A DNA stretch of 47,674 bases, from NCBI GenBank assembly GCA_002067745.1, contig MVRU01000015.1:1-47674 (forward strand). The letters are read 5' to 3'. This DNA comes from Syntrophus sp. PtaU1.Bin005 (GTDB lineage Bacteria; Desulfobacterota; Syntrophia; Syntrophales; Syntrophaceae). The notes below the pieces were generated by a model. It saw only the letters and a program-made list of their open reading frames with translations. It was not told the DNA's origin and ran no database searches. The first letter of the stretch is position 1. Each line of letters opens with the position of its first letter. Made by a program: the position numbers and the translations under genes. Of this stretch, positions 28,003 to 36,858 are shown piece after piece.

Positions 28003-29094
28003 TTATCTGAGCTCCGATGAGTGAAAGCGGATGCCGATTTCTACGTGATCTTCACTTCCGCCTGCCGGCAGGGGCGGGAAGGGGCTGGCTTTACGCACCG
28101 CCCTGAGGGCCGACTCGTCAAAATAGGCATTTCCTGAACGCTTTTCGAAGTTGATCCCCTCAACCGATCCGTTGCGAAGGACCCGGACGTGGATGACGGC
28201 GACAATATTCTGTTTGGGCAGCAGCCCTGGAGACATGGTCCAGTGCTTCTTGATTCTTGCCCAGACAGCGCGGTAGTAGGCATACATGCGGGCATTAACT
28301 TCCGCAGCGCTCCCCGCTCCGGAGAGGCTGTTTTCCGTTAAAATTCCCGAGGCGCCGTTGCCGGACGCGGCACCGGCCAGAGTCCCCGCAGCGGAGGAGG
28401 CACCTGCAACCTGCTGTTTCCGCTCGGCAAAATCCACCCGTTTGCGGATCTCATCCATGGCCTTTCCCAGGGATGCCTCTGCCCCCCCCTTATAAGCCGG
28501 CTTCGCCCCCCGTTCCGAATCCGTCCGCCTGAGAATTTCCTCAATGGCGTCCCCCCTTGCCGGCCTGGTGGCCTTGCTCTGTGCCGGCGTTGGCGCCTTC
28601 GGGCTGGACTCCGCCCTCTTGAGAATCTTCTCAATGGCGTCCCCCCTTGCCGGCTCGGCCCCCCGGCTTTTTTCCGCCTTGGCCGCCGGCTTCGACGGAA
28701 TCACCGGGGCGGACGGCTCCCGCTTGACGCTCTTCTCAACAGCTTTTTCCATGGGCCTGGCCGGGGATTTTTCCGCTTCGGCCCTCTTTATCGGCCTGGA
28801 AAAAGGCAACTCCGCCCTGCCGGCTTCCGTTCTGGGCTCCGCAGCTGGAATGTCCGCGGGCTTCGGCACAGGCTTTTCCGAGCCGCCGCCGTGACGCCCC
28901 CTTGCGCCACCATCCACGGGATTGACCAGATCTACCGTATAGTTCGGGCTCATGATTTTTTTCGGCGGTGACGATGTCGAAAGCACAGAAGAAAGGAAAA
29001 GGGCTATAACATGCAGCAGGAGGGAGAAAACAATCATGCGCCGCAGGAAACCCCGGTTTCCCGGGGACTCCTCGAATGCGCTGTTGAAGGTCAT
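28003..29094 (-). CDS. tolA: TolA/TonB-like envelope-spanning protein
   Basis: A 363-aa protein with one N-terminal membrane helix (about residues 19-42). A long charged, Ala/Pro-rich middle contains two copies of a RGDAIEKILKRAES-type unit. The TonB/TolA C-terminal domain (about 265-363) has MYAYYRAVWARIKKHW, VIHVRVLRNGSVEG and SALRAVRKASPFPPLP. It bridges inner membrane TolQR to periplasmic TolB-Pal. Its ATG overlaps the tolR stop codon by four bases, which indicates translational coupling. Position in the cluster supports TolA over TonB. Confidence 0.88.
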   Translation of the reverse strand: MTFNSAFEESPGNRGFLRRMIVFSLLLHVIALFLSSVLSTSSPPKKIMSPNYTVDLVNPVDGGARGRHGGGSEKPVPKPADIPAAEPRTEAGRAELPFSRPIKRAEAEKSPARPMEKAVEKSVKREPSAPVIPSKPAAKAEKSRGAEPARGDAIEKILKRAESSPKAPTPAQSKATRPARGDAIEEILRRTDSERGAKPAYKGGAEASLGKAMDEIRKRVDFAERKQQVAGASSAAGTLAGAASGNGASGILTENSLSGAGSAAEVNARMYAYYRAVWARIKKHWTMSPGLLPKQNIVAVIHVRVLRNGSVEGINFEKRSGNAYFDESALRAVRKASPFPPLPAGGSEDHVEIGIRFHSSELR

Positions 29095-29528
29095 TTGATG
29101 TCCTCTGGCGGTTCGGTGATCATGCCCAGTTTATCGATGCCCGCCTTTCGAATTTCCGCCATCACTTCCACAACGAAACCATAGGGAACGGCCCTGTCCG
29201 CCCGCAGGTAAAGCTCCCTCTCGCTCCGGTTGGCAAAGGCTCCTTCCAGGCGTGTGCCCAGTTCGGCCAGGGGGATCTGTGCCTTGTTCACGAAAATACC
29301 CCTGGCCTTGTCGATCGTCAGGACGACTTTTTCCTCTGTGACATGCACATTTTGAGACTTCGCCCTGGGAAGGTTCACGTCGATGCCCGTCTGAAGCATC
29401 GGAGCCGTCACCATAAAGATAATCAACAGAACCAGGACGACGTCCACCAGGGGGGTGACATTGATTTCAGCCATGGGCCGCTCTTCGGTCCGCTGCCTCT
29501 TTCGCGTATAGCGCATAACCGGCTTCAC
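29091..29528 (-). CDS. tolR: TolR/ExbD-family protein
   Basis: A 145-aa protein with an N-terminal cytoplasmic stub and one membrane helix containing the diagnostic INVTPLVDVVLVLLIIFMV segment (about residues 22-40), including the proton-path Asp. A periplasmic domain follows. It works with TolQ as a proton-driven motor. The first codon is GTG; the ATG four codons in (29516) is an alternative. It lies 12 bases after tolQ and overlaps tolA by four bases. Confidence 0.93.
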   Translation of the reverse strand: MKPVMRYTRKRQRTEERPMAEINVTPLVDVVLVLLIIFMVTAPMLQTGIDVNLPRAKSQNVHVTEEKVVLTIDKARGIFVNKAQIPLAELGTRLEGAFANRSERELYLRADRAVPYGFVVEVMAEIRKAGIDKLGMITEPPEDIK

Positions 29529-29540
29529 ACCCTTCCGTCT

Positions 29541-30293
29541 TTACGCCTTGACATAGTAGCGTTCAATGATGTTCATCAACTCCGATGCGAAGGAATCCAT
29601 TTCCAGGGACATGTTCTTGATGCGGTTCAGGTAGTAATTATAGAAGATAACGGCCGGGATTGCTGCGGCGAGACCCGCCGCCGTCGCAATGAGGGCCTCG
29701 GAAATACCCGGCGCCACGACGGCAAGAGTGGCCGAACCCCGGAATCCGATGCTGCGAAAGGTGTCCATGATTCCCCAGACGGTCCCGAACAGGCCGATAA
29801 AGGGGCTGGCGCTGCCGGTCGTTGCCAGAAAGCCCAGCGCAGCTTCCAGCTTGGTGGATTCGGCGCTGCAGGCCCGGTTCAAGGCTCGTTCGACATTGTC
29901 GAGGCCCTTCAGATCCGGACCGGAAACGAACGGGTCCTCCTGCCCCCGGGATGACGACGTTGTCCGCGCCGCCTTGGCCATGCTGATCAGCTCCGCATAT
30001 CCGGCGCGAAAGACAGCGGCAAGGGTTGATGAGGTGTATCTTTTTGCCTCCGGGAAGACATCCGCCAGGTTGCTGCTCTTCATATAGGCTTGCAGAAAAA
30101 GGCTGTTCTCGGAATTGGCCTTGCGGAGACTTCGGTATTTTGTTGCAATGACGGCCCAGGAGACGACGGAAAATACGAGCAGGATGAGCAGCACGAGCTG
30201 AACGAGGATCCCTGCGTCCATAATCATGCTCAGTACGCTGCCATGGAATTGCCCTCCCAAATTCGCGGTGTTGACCGATGCCAGTTCGTTCAC
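29541..30293 (-). CDS. tolQ: TolQ/ExbB-family proton channel protein
   Basis: A 250-aa inner-membrane protein with three hydrophobic segments (about residues 27-50, 150-175 and 188-212). The MotA/TolQ/ExbB domain is recognised by GLFGTVWGIMDTFRSIG and GISEALIATAAGLAAAIPAVIFYN. It forms the stator-like channel with TolR. The start is GTG at 30293 with AGGGAG 8 bases upstream. The 234-base gap upstream of it (30294-30527), towards epmA, holds no gene that I can see and could carry a separate tol promoter. Confidence 0.93.
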   Translation of the reverse strand: MNELASVNTANLGGQFHGSVLSMIMDAGILVQLVLLILLVFSVVSWAVIATKYRSLRKANSENSLFLQAYMKSSNLADVFPEAKRYTSSTLAAVFRAGYAELISMAKAARTTSSSRGQEDPFVSGPDLKGLDNVERALNRACSAESTKLEAALGFLATTGSASPFIGLFGTVWGIMDTFRSIGFRGSATLAVVAPGISEALIATAAGLAAAIPAVIFYNYYLNRIKNMSLEMDSFASELMNIIERYYVKA

Positions 30294-30527
30294 ATTTCAC
30301 TCCCTGATCACTTCTGGATTAACCTGCAGGTTTTCTTCTAATGAAAAAAAGAGCCCTTGTCAATAAACCTCTTCCCCAAGATCCGCTATCGTCCGGATTC
30401 CGATTAAAGATGGAAAACAGGGCAAAAAGGCCGGGAGGTTCCGAACAGCGCAGGCTGAAGGCCGAAAAGGCCGTTGAAAAGGCTCCCACCCAGGCATGGA
30501 ATCCGGGATTCGATTCCTTATCCGCCT

Positions 30528-31526
30528 TTACAGTGTTTCCGGGGGAAAAGCGACGACGTCATCCACAGAGGCCTGGTTCGTCAGTAACATCACCAGACGA
30601 TCCACGCCCAGGGCGATACCCGCCGAAGGGGGCATTGCAGAGAGGGCCTCGATAAAGCGTCCGGGCCAGGGATAGGGCCTCTTGCCGGAAGCGATCTGTT
30701 GCTGCTGTGCTTCTTCGAATCGCAGGGCCTGTTCACGGGGATCGATGAGTTCGGAAAAGGCATTGGCGAGTTCGATTCCCCCAAGGTACAACTCAAACCG
30801 TTCGGCGAGGCGGGGATCGGCCTCCTTGGTCCGGGCCAGGGAGGCCAGCTCAGCAGGGTAGTCGTACAGGAAGGTGGGGCGCTCCGTCCCCAGGTTCGGT
30901 TCGATGCGGCTCACAAGGACCTCGTCGAAACAGTCCTCCGCCAGGGCCTCCCGAACGGACAATCCCCCATACATCCGGAAGGCGTCCTCAACGGAAAGCC
31001 TCTCCCAGGGAGGAGAGAGGCGTATGGAGCGGCCCTGGTAGGCAAATTCCTCTTTCCCGTAGAGCGTTCCGCTCAGGAAACGAAGCAGCGCTTCGCACTC
31101 GTCCATGAGAAAGAGGTAATCCCTCTCCACCGCATACCACTCGAGCATCGTGAATTCCGGCAGATGGCGGCTTCCCCGCTCCGCCTCCCGGAAGCAGCGG
31201 CAGACCTGGAAAAGCCTTGGATATCCGGCGGCAAGAAGGCGCTTCATGCAGAGTTCCGGTGAGGTCTGCAGGTACCGGTCGCCGCAGGCGACGGCATCGA
31301 TATGTGGTTCGGGTGCCGGCGCCGGGATCAGGACAGGCGTTTCCACCTCCAGATAGTGGCGCTCCCGGAAAAACAGGCGGATGGAATGGAGGAGTTCCCC
31401 CCGGATCCTCAAGATGTCCCGCTTCCCGGCCAGCTTCCAGGTTTCGGAAGGGTGCGGGTCCATCCCGCAATCTGAAAAATTTTTTTTAAAGCGCCCCACG
31501 GTGCCCGTGCCGGGATGTTCAGTCAT
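30528..31526 (-). CDS. epmA: EF-P lysine(34) lysyltransferase-type protein (EpmA/PoxA/GenX)
   Basis: A 332-aa protein that looks like the catalytic core of class II lysyl-tRNA synthetase without the anticodon-binding domain. Motif 1 region: HYLEVETPVL; motif 2: FQVCRCFREAERGSRHLPEFTMLEWY; motif 3: GIALGVDRLVMLL. This size and lack of an N-terminal OB fold distinguish EpmA from LysS. It ligates beta-lysine onto the conserved lysine of EF-P. It starts 9 bases after the efp stop codon and belongs to the same unit as the aminomutase, giving a complete modification set. The start may also be an internal ATG 21 codons in. Confidence 0.92.
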   Translation of the reverse strand: MTEHPGTGTVGRFKKNFSDCGMDPHPSETWKLAGKRDILRIRGELLHSIRLFFRERHYLEVETPVLIPAPAPEPHIDAVACGDRYLQTSPELCMKRLLAAGYPRLFQVCRCFREAERGSRHLPEFTMLEWYAVERDYLFLMDECEALLRFLSGTLYGKEEFAYQGRSIRLSPPWERLSVEDAFRMYGGLSVREALAEDCFDEVLVSRIEPNLGTERPTFLYDYPAELASLARTKEADPRLAERFELYLGGIELANAFSELIDPREQALRFEEAQQQQIASGKRPYPWPGRFIEALSAMPPSAGIALGVDRLVMLLTNQASVDDVVAFPPETL

Positions 31527-31535
31527 TTCCGGCCA

Positions 31536-32099
31536 TCATCCCTTGACCCGGGTCAGGTATTCGCCTGTGCGGGTGTCCACGCGGATCTTTTCGCCTTCCT
31601 CAACGAAGGGCGGAACCTGGATCTGATAACCTGTCTGAAGGATCACCGGTTTGCTGTTGCCGGAAACGGAATCCCCCTTCGCCCAGGGATCGGCACGGGT
31701 GACGGTCAGGTCGACGAAATTGGGCAGGCTGATTCCCAGGGGTTTGTCTTCGAACAGGAGGATCTCCACTTCAAGATTGTCGATCAGAAAATGGGCGGCG
31801 TCGCCCACCTGATCGGCGGAAAGGGCGATCTGCTCGTAGGAGGCGTTGTCCATGAAATGATACTGCCCCCCCTCCTCGTAAAGGTACTGCATTTTCTTCT
31901 CCTGGAGATCCGCCGGCTCGAAGACGTCCACCGAACGGAAGGTCCGCTCAAACTGATTTCCCGTGATCATGTTTTTCAGTTTGCAGCGGTAAAGGGCCTG
32001 CCCTTTGCCGGGCTTGACAAAATTGAATTCCGTAACGATGTATGGATCTCCTTCAAGCTTGATCCTTAAATTTTTTCTCAAATCACTGGCGCTGTACAT
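31536..32099 (-). CDS. efp: Translation elongation factor P
   Basis: A 187-aa protein of standard EF-P length. It enters the ribosomal E site to relieve stalling at polyproline. The modification loop reads FVKPGKGQA, so the target lysine is K32 (equivalent to Lys34 in E. coli). The three-domain layout is complete, ending in IRVDTRTGEYLTRV. Upstream is the aminomutase gene (146-base gap) and downstream epmA (9 bases). The Lys at the loop tip together with EpmA predicts beta-lysylation rather than rhamnosylation, which uses Arg at this position. Confidence 0.96.
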   Translation of the reverse strand: MYSASDLRKNLRIKLEGDPYIVTEFNFVKPGKGQALYRCKLKNMITGNQFERTFRSVDVFEPADLQEKKMQYLYEEGGQYHFMDNASYEQIALSADQVGDAAHFLIDNLEVEILLFEDKPLGISLPNFVDLTVTRADPWAKGDSVSGNSKPVILQTGYQIQVPPFVEEGEKIRVDTRTGEYLTRVKG

Positions 32100-32245
32100 C
32101 GGATGACACTCCTTTTTATTTTTTCGGCTTTTAAAGACTCCCCTCCGTCCCGGAGAGCCGGTCCTCTCCTCCTCTGGGCTTCAGGGGTGACGTTTCTTAA
32201 TGCATTTTCAGCGACTTGTCAAAAAAAGATTCTTTCCCGGGACAT

Positions 32246-33340
32246 TCAGGACAAAAAGGAATCGTTCAGCAGGGAGAAGGTCTGGAGAGGCATTTTACCC
32301 TTGCCGCCCGGCACATCCATCACATAGCGGGGCACGCAGAGCCCGGAAGTCGAACGGGAGATCCGCTCCATCATCTCCATCCCCTTCCAGAGGTCCACTC
32401 GGAAATGATCCGCCCCCCGGACGGGGTCGCAGGCGAACAGGTAGTAGGGCCGTACGGAAATCCGCTGCAGCCCGTAGAGAAGCTCGCGCATCGTTTCGCA
32501 GGTGTCGTTGACGCCCCGCAGCAGAACCGACTGGTTGGACAGGGGAATCCCGGCATCGACAAGACGCCGGCAGGCCAGGGCGGCTTCCTTCGTAAGCTCC
32601 CGCGGAGAGTTGAACTGGGTATTGAACCACAGCGGACGGTGCTTTCTGAGCATCCGCACGAGTGACGGCGTAATCCGCATGGGAAGAACCACAGGCACCC
32701 GGCTTCCGAGCCTCAGGACCTCAACATGGGGAATGGCGCGCAGCGCCCCGAGGAGCGAGTCCAGAACAGCCTCCGGCAGGGTCAGCGGATCGCCTCCCGA
32801 GACGATGACTTCGCGGATCCCCGGCGTCGCGGCGACATAATCGATCATGGCGCCAAGCCGGGCTTTCTCCGCCCTTCCCGCCTTCCAGAAGCGCTTGCGG
32901 TTGCAGTGGCGGCAGTACATCATGCAGGAGTGGGTCACCATGGCCAGGCAGCGATCGGCGTAACGGTGAATCAAACCCGGCAGAGGCATATCCCTGCCTT
33001 CCTCCAGGGGATCTTCCACTCCCCCCAGGGAAAAGGTGAGCTCACGGGGGTCGGGGATGCACTGAAGGCGGATGGGGTCTCCGGCATCCCGGGGCTTCAT
33101 CAGGGAGAAGTAATACGGGGTGACGGCGAAGGGATAGGTCCGGATTACGGTGCGCCTCAGCCTGGAAATCTCCGGCGCATCCTTCAATAATTCATCGAGG
33201 AGTTTCTCCGTCCGTACCCGGTTTCGTACCTGCCACCGCCAATCCTGCCAGTCCGCTTCATCCACGTCCTGCCAGGGGCCGCGATTGCTTTTTTCATCCG
33301 TGGTTGCGATTTTTCTTTCCCCCTTTATCCCCAACTCCAT
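32246..33340 (-). CDS. Lysine 2,3-aminomutase (KamA-type radical SAM enzyme)
   Basis: About 364 aa. The radical-SAM cluster motif CMMYCRHC gives C139, C143 and C146. The N-terminal WQDWRWQVRNR and the C-terminal residues D305, D342 and K349 match clostridial KamA by spacing: the two Asp that hold the substrate amino group and the PLP lysine are 37 and 7 residues apart, as in KamA D293, D330 and K337. It should convert L-alpha-lysine to L-beta-lysine. Context with efp and epmA says its product feeds EF-P modification, the role EpmB has in E. coli, yet the sequence looks more like KamA. The start is ATG at 33340 without a clear ribosome site; TTG at 33364 is possible. Confidence 0.85.
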   Translation of the reverse strand: MELGIKGERKIATTDEKSNRGPWQDVDEADWQDWRWQVRNRVRTEKLLDELLKDAPEISRLRRTVIRTYPFAVTPYYFSLMKPRDAGDPIRLQCIPDPRELTFSLGGVEDPLEEGRDMPLPGLIHRYADRCLAMVTHSCMMYCRHCNRKRFWKAGRAEKARLGAMIDYVAATPGIREVIVSGGDPLTLPEAVLDSLLGALRAIPHVEVLRLGSRVPVVLPMRITPSLVRMLRKHRPLWFNTQFNSPRELTKEAALACRRLVDAGIPLSNQSVLLRGVNDTCETMRELLYGLQRISVRPYYLFACDPVRGADHFRVDLWKGMEMMERISRSTSGLCVPRYVMDVPGGKGKMPLQTFSLLNDSFLS

Positions 33341-33451
33341 ATCAGAGATGGCGTAACGGGGCAAGAGCCGTGGACAGAGGCGCAGGCCGCCTTGCGTCGA
33401 GGGGCCGGCAAGGCCTTCCGCGCAGCATCCGTTTTGACAGCGGATCGCGAT

Positions 33452-34276
33452 TCAGGCGGCGCCATGCCACTTCTGCAGAAGGTTCTCCATGTCTCCGGGG
33501 GTCACGCTCTTCCGGAAAAGTCGTCCGGCCGTCTCCCGGGGGGACCGGCTCTCATCTTTCAGGAATACCCCGACGGGAATCCGGTCGCCCTGGATTTCAG
33601 CGATCTCCAGTGCCTCCCGGCGGTCTTTTCCGGGGACGTCCAGCCGGTAAACCCGCTTCCGATAGTAGGCGTAGGTGTTGACCTTGTTGAAGGAAACACA
33701 GGGCTGAAGAATATCCACGACTGCCGTTCCGCGAAACTGGATGGCTTCCTTCAGAAGGCCCTTGAGGTGCTCCTTCTCCCCGGCAAATCCCCTGGCCACA
33801 AAGGGAGCCCCAAGCACGATGGCCAGGGCCAGCGGATTGAGGGGTTCGTTCTCATTGCCCCGTGGATCGAACATGTTCATCCGCCCGAGGTCGGTTGTGG
33901 GAGAGCTCTGCCCCTTGGTCAGTCCGTAGACCTGATTGTTGCAGGTCAGCACGGTGAGGTCCAGATTCCTGCGGAGGGAATGGAGAAAATGGTTTCCCCC
34001 TTCCCCGTAATTGCAGCCGTCGCCGGAAACAACGATGACCGTCAGTTCCGGCCTTGCCAGCTTGACGCCCACCGCAACGGGCAAAGCGCGGCCATGGAGC
34101 CCATTGAAATAATTTCCAGCCAGATACTGGGGCATCTTGGCCGCCTGGCCGATCCCCGAAGTCAGGACGATCTCCCGCGGCGGAATGGCCAGCTCGGCCA
34201 GGGCCCCTTCCAGGGCGTCGCGAATGGCAAAATTTCCACAGCCTGGGCACCAGGCTATTTCACCGTGGTCGTTCAT
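33452..34276 (-). CDS. 2-oxoacid:ferredoxin oxidoreductase, beta subunit
   Basis: A 274-aa thiamine-diphosphate-binding subunit. Motifs are WCPGCGNF at the N-terminus, GIGQAAK, VSGDGCNYGEGGNHF for the TPP/Mg2+ site, and NNQVYGLTKGQSSPT. With the alpha subunit it should oxidise a 2-oxoacid with CoA to acyl-CoA, CO2 and reduced ferredoxin, or run in reverse. The KorB-like length and the absence of fused ferredoxin clusters fit 2-oxoglutarate or branched/indole-type substrates; the actual substrate cannot be told. Its ATG overlaps the alpha-subunit stop by four bases. It precedes the aminomutase gene. Confidence 0.9.
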   Translation of the reverse strand: MNDHGEIAWCPGCGNFAIRDALEGALAELAIPPREIVLTSGIGQAAKMPQYLAGNYFNGLHGRALPVAVGVKLARPELTVIVVSGDGCNYGEGGNHFLHSLRRNLDLTVLTCNNQVYGLTKGQSSPTTDLGRMNMFDPRGNENEPLNPLALAIVLGAPFVARGFAGEKEHLKGLLKEAIQFRGTAVVDILQPCVSFNKVNTYAYYRKRVYRLDVPGKDRREALEIAEIQGDRIPVGVFLKDESRSPRETAGRLFRKSVTPGDMENLLQKWHGAA

Positions 34277-35919
34277 TTCACACCTCCGGGAACAAAAAAG
34301 CGGGCCGCCACTTCGTCACAAAGTTCCCTGACGGAAAAGCACAGGCCGTTATACTTCAAAATCATGTCGTTGATCTCCAGGGAGAGTTCCCTCTTCAACA
34401 GTCCGGCAAACTGCCCTGTGGCATTGTTCTCGATGGCGATCAGGCGTTTTCCGGCCAGTGAAACTCCTTCCAGCATGGCCGGCACCAGGGGATAAACCTG
34501 GGAAAAGTGCAAAGCGGCCACAGGATGGCCTTCCGAAGTCAGCCGGTCGGCCGCCTCCTCCACAATCTCCCGGTTCGAACCCCAGCTGATCAGGCAAATG
34601 TCCGCATCCCGATCGCCGTACAGGGTCGGCAAAACGGCGTCTTTATCCATCCGGCTCGCCTTCCGCAGGCGTTTATCCACCATCCGGACCCGCAGATCCA
34701 GATCTTCCGTAATCTTCCCCGCCTCCGTGTGCTCATCGGAATCCACCCGGACCAGGGCCTCGCCAAGCCCCGGATAGGTCAGGGGAGACAGGCCGTCAGG
34801 CGTCAGGGCATAGCGGCGGTAAGAGGCATCAAAAATCTCATACTGCCGTAATGCAACGGAAAGCTCGGGAGAACCTTCCAGCAGCTGAATGGAATCCGCC
34901 AGATACTGATCCGTCAGGATAAAAACAGGAATCTGGTACCGGTCGGCCATTTCGAAGCTCCGCTTTGCCAGATCGACGGCCTCCTGAAGGGAACCGGGCG
35001 CGTAAACCAGGCGGGGGAACTCCCCATGCCCGGCGGAAAGCACAACATTCAAGTCCCCCTGCTCGGTGCGTGTCGGCAATCCCGTCGAGGGTCCGGGGCG
35101 CTGGGCGATGACGATCACGATGGGCGTTTCCGTCATTCCCGCGAGGGAAACGGCCTCCGTCATCAGGGCGAAACCGCCGCCGGATGTCGCCACCATGGAC
35201 CGAAGCCCAGCATAAGAGGCCCCCAGTGCCATGTTGATCGCCGCGATCTCATCCTCGGCCTGCTCGAAATGCACCGGCAGCTCAAGGGCCGCCTTCGCAA
35301 CATAGAGCATCAGGGAGGTGGCCGGCGTCATGGGATACGCCGCCATGAACTGGCACCCGCCCAGAAGCGAGCCGAATCCGATGGCGGAATTTCCGTCAAA
35401 GGTATAGGGGCTTTCCGCCCTAGGCTGAAGGACAAAGCGGTCGGCCATGTCCCACTCCTCCGCCAGGGCCATTCCCGCCAGCAGGGCCGCCGGCTGGTCC
35501 TCTTCCCTGGCTGCTGCTTCCAGCGCATCGGACCGGACCCCGATGATCCGCAGAAGCACCCCCACCAGGAGGGGATTGCTCATGACAACATTGGAAAACC
35601 CATCCTTCGCCCTCTTCTCGATCTCGGCGATTTCCGCGGGAGAGAGACAGAGCCCCCGGGCGCTCAGATCCGCCTTGCACCTCCGCTGTGTTTCCTCATC
35701 CAGGGAAACCAGGACATCCCAGGATTCTCCGCTCAGGGCGTGAACAGGGCGTTCCGCGATTCGGAAAAGGTGATCGTTGTGCCCTCCGCGGATCCTGGAC
35801 ATATAAAACTTGGTCGCAAAAAAGAAGTAGCCGAGCCGGAAGAGGAGCGCCGCCAGTTCCCTTTCGATGGAAGCCAGCCCCTGTCCGGCCTGACCGCCGA
35901 TTAAGATCGTGCATTCCAT
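34273..35919 (-). CDS. 2-oxoacid:ferredoxin oxidoreductase, fused gamma-alpha subunit
   Basis: About 548 aa. The ATG at 35919 is chosen because AAGGAGG lies just upstream and the gamma domain begins at once (ILIGGQAGQGLAS). Residues 1-170 are the gamma domain and about 190-548 the alpha pyrimidine-binding and transketolase-C-like domains (AYPMTPATSLM, ATSGGGFALMTEA, QRPGPSTGLPTRTEQGDL). This gamma-alpha fusion is the common KorA-type layout. It begins the long minus-strand run that continues through kamA-efp-epmA towards tol-pal. No delta (ferredoxin-like) subunit is adjacent, so electrons must go to a ferredoxin coded elsewhere. Confidence 0.9.
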   Translation of the reverse strand: MECTILIGGQAGQGLASIERELAALLFRLGYFFFATKFYMSRIRGGHNDHLFRIAERPVHALSGESWDVLVSLDEETQRRCKADLSARGLCLSPAEIAEIEKRAKDGFSNVVMSNPLLVGVLLRIIGVRSDALEAAAREEDQPAALLAGMALAEEWDMADRFVLQPRAESPYTFDGNSAIGFGSLLGGCQFMAAYPMTPATSLMLYVAKAALELPVHFEQAEDEIAAINMALGASYAGLRSMVATSGGGFALMTEAVSLAGMTETPIVIVIAQRPGPSTGLPTRTEQGDLNVVLSAGHGEFPRLVYAPGSLQEAVDLAKRSFEMADRYQIPVFILTDQYLADSIQLLEGSPELSVALRQYEIFDASYRRYALTPDGLSPLTYPGLGEALVRVDSDEHTEAGKITEDLDLRVRMVDKRLRKASRMDKDAVLPTLYGDRDADICLISWGSNREIVEEAADRLTSEGHPVAALHFSQVYPLVPAMLEGVSLAGKRLIAIENNATGQFAGLLKRELSLEINDMILKYNGLCFSVRELCDEVAARFFVPGGVK

Positions 35920-36170
35920 GACCGCCTCCTTAAAAACGTCGAAAAATTTCTTCCCTTCCTCATCCCCTACGAACATCGACCGGGAATTGAATGATGAGCG
36001 GTTTCCGCCCCCCTGGGAACCGTTGGAATCGGGCAACGTTGTCGAATTCAGTCTGGGGATAAAGAAGAACTATTCACCAAACAGAGGGTGTAAGACCTTA
36101 ACATTTATGGCCGCACCTTGTACAGAAGCAACTTGTCCGAGAAATCAGAAATTTTTTGACAGCTTTGAAA

Positions 36171-36199
36171 TTGCTTTTCCCCGCAGTTGGAATTATATT
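36171..36199 (+). promoter_or_regulatory. Possible promoter for gmhB-waaC
   Basis: The 348-base divergent gap 35920-36267 holds no gene that I can support. TTGCTT (36171-36176), a 17-base spacer and TATATT (36194-36199) form a plausible sigma70 promoter about 70 bases before the gmhB start. A TTGACA at 36156 has no matching -10 at normal spacing. Confidence 0.4.
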
Positions 36200-36267
36200 G
36201 CGCTCATCATCAACAGGCCGTTCAACGCAACCGACGAACAGGCGGACCGAAGAACGGAGGTAAGGAA

Positions 36268-36858
36268 ATGAAGAAATATCCCGCCGTCTTTCTGGATCGA
36301 GACGGTACGCTGATTGAAGAGGTCGGATATCTCGACCGCCTGGACAGGCTCAAGCTTTTTCCGGACAGCGCCAGGGCGGTGCGCCTGATCAACATGAGCG
36401 GCATGAAGGCCGTCGTCGCCACCAACCAGTCCGGCATTGCGCGAGGTTATTTTACGGAAGCCGTTGTGGAGATGCTGCACGTCCACCTGCAGAAGCTGCT
36501 CTTGGCGCAGGGGGCGCAGATCGACCGCTTCTACTACTGCCCCCATCATCCCACCGAAGGGCTCGGCTTGTACCGGAAGGTCTGCCCCTGCCGCAAACCG
36601 GAACCCGGCATGCTGCGGCAGGCGGCGGAAGAGATGAATCTCGATCTTTCCCGGTCCTATCTGATCGGCGACATGCCCACCGACATCGAAGCGGCTTCAA
36701 GGGCGGGAATCAAATCGGTCCTCGTTCGGGGCGGTTGCCTCCCCGGGCATACGCCGGATCTCCCGCATGAAGAATGGGAAGGCCGGGCCTGGCCGGACAG
36801 GATCGCCGCCAGTCTCCTCGACGCCGTTCGCTGGATTATTCAGGACCTCGAACCGTGA
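36268..36858 (+). CDS. gmhB: D-glycero-beta-D-manno-heptose 1,7-bisphosphate 7-phosphatase
   Basis: About 196 aa, a HAD-family phosphatase of ADP-heptose synthesis. The nucleophile motif is FLDRDGTLIEE near residue 8; ATNQSGIARGYF and IGDMPTDIEAA follow. The zinc-binding insert typical of GmhB is CPHHP with CPCRKPEPGM. The ATG at 36268 is selected for the GGAGGTAAGGA site and the start of homology. Its stop codon overlaps the waaC start (GTGA), so the two are translationally coupled and both feed LPS inner core. Confidence 0.92.
   Translation: MKKYPAVFLDRDGTLIEEVGYLDRLDRLKLFPDSARAVRLINMSGMKAVVATNQSGIARGYFTEAVVEMLHVHLQKLLLAQGAQIDRFYYCPHHPTEGLGLYRKVCPCRKPEPGMLRQAAEEMNLDLSRSYLIGDMPTDIEAASRAGIKSVLVRGGCLPGHTPDLPHEEWEGRAWPDRIAASLLDAVRWIIQDLEP

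Noticed and set aside
28500-28660. Repeat in tolA considered as a CRISPR-like or mobile repeat
   Set aside because: It is an in-frame duplication of a RGDAIEKIL-type coding unit in the charged linker of TolA; there are only two copies and no spacers.
33392-34495. 367-codon plus-strand frame opposite the oxidoreductase subunits
   Set aside because: It is antisense to conserved TPP-binding motifs and has no own signature.
36156-36161. TTGACA before gmhB as a promoter -35 element
   Set aside because: No acceptable -10 hexamer lies 15-19 bases downstream; TTGCTT-17-TATATT fits better.
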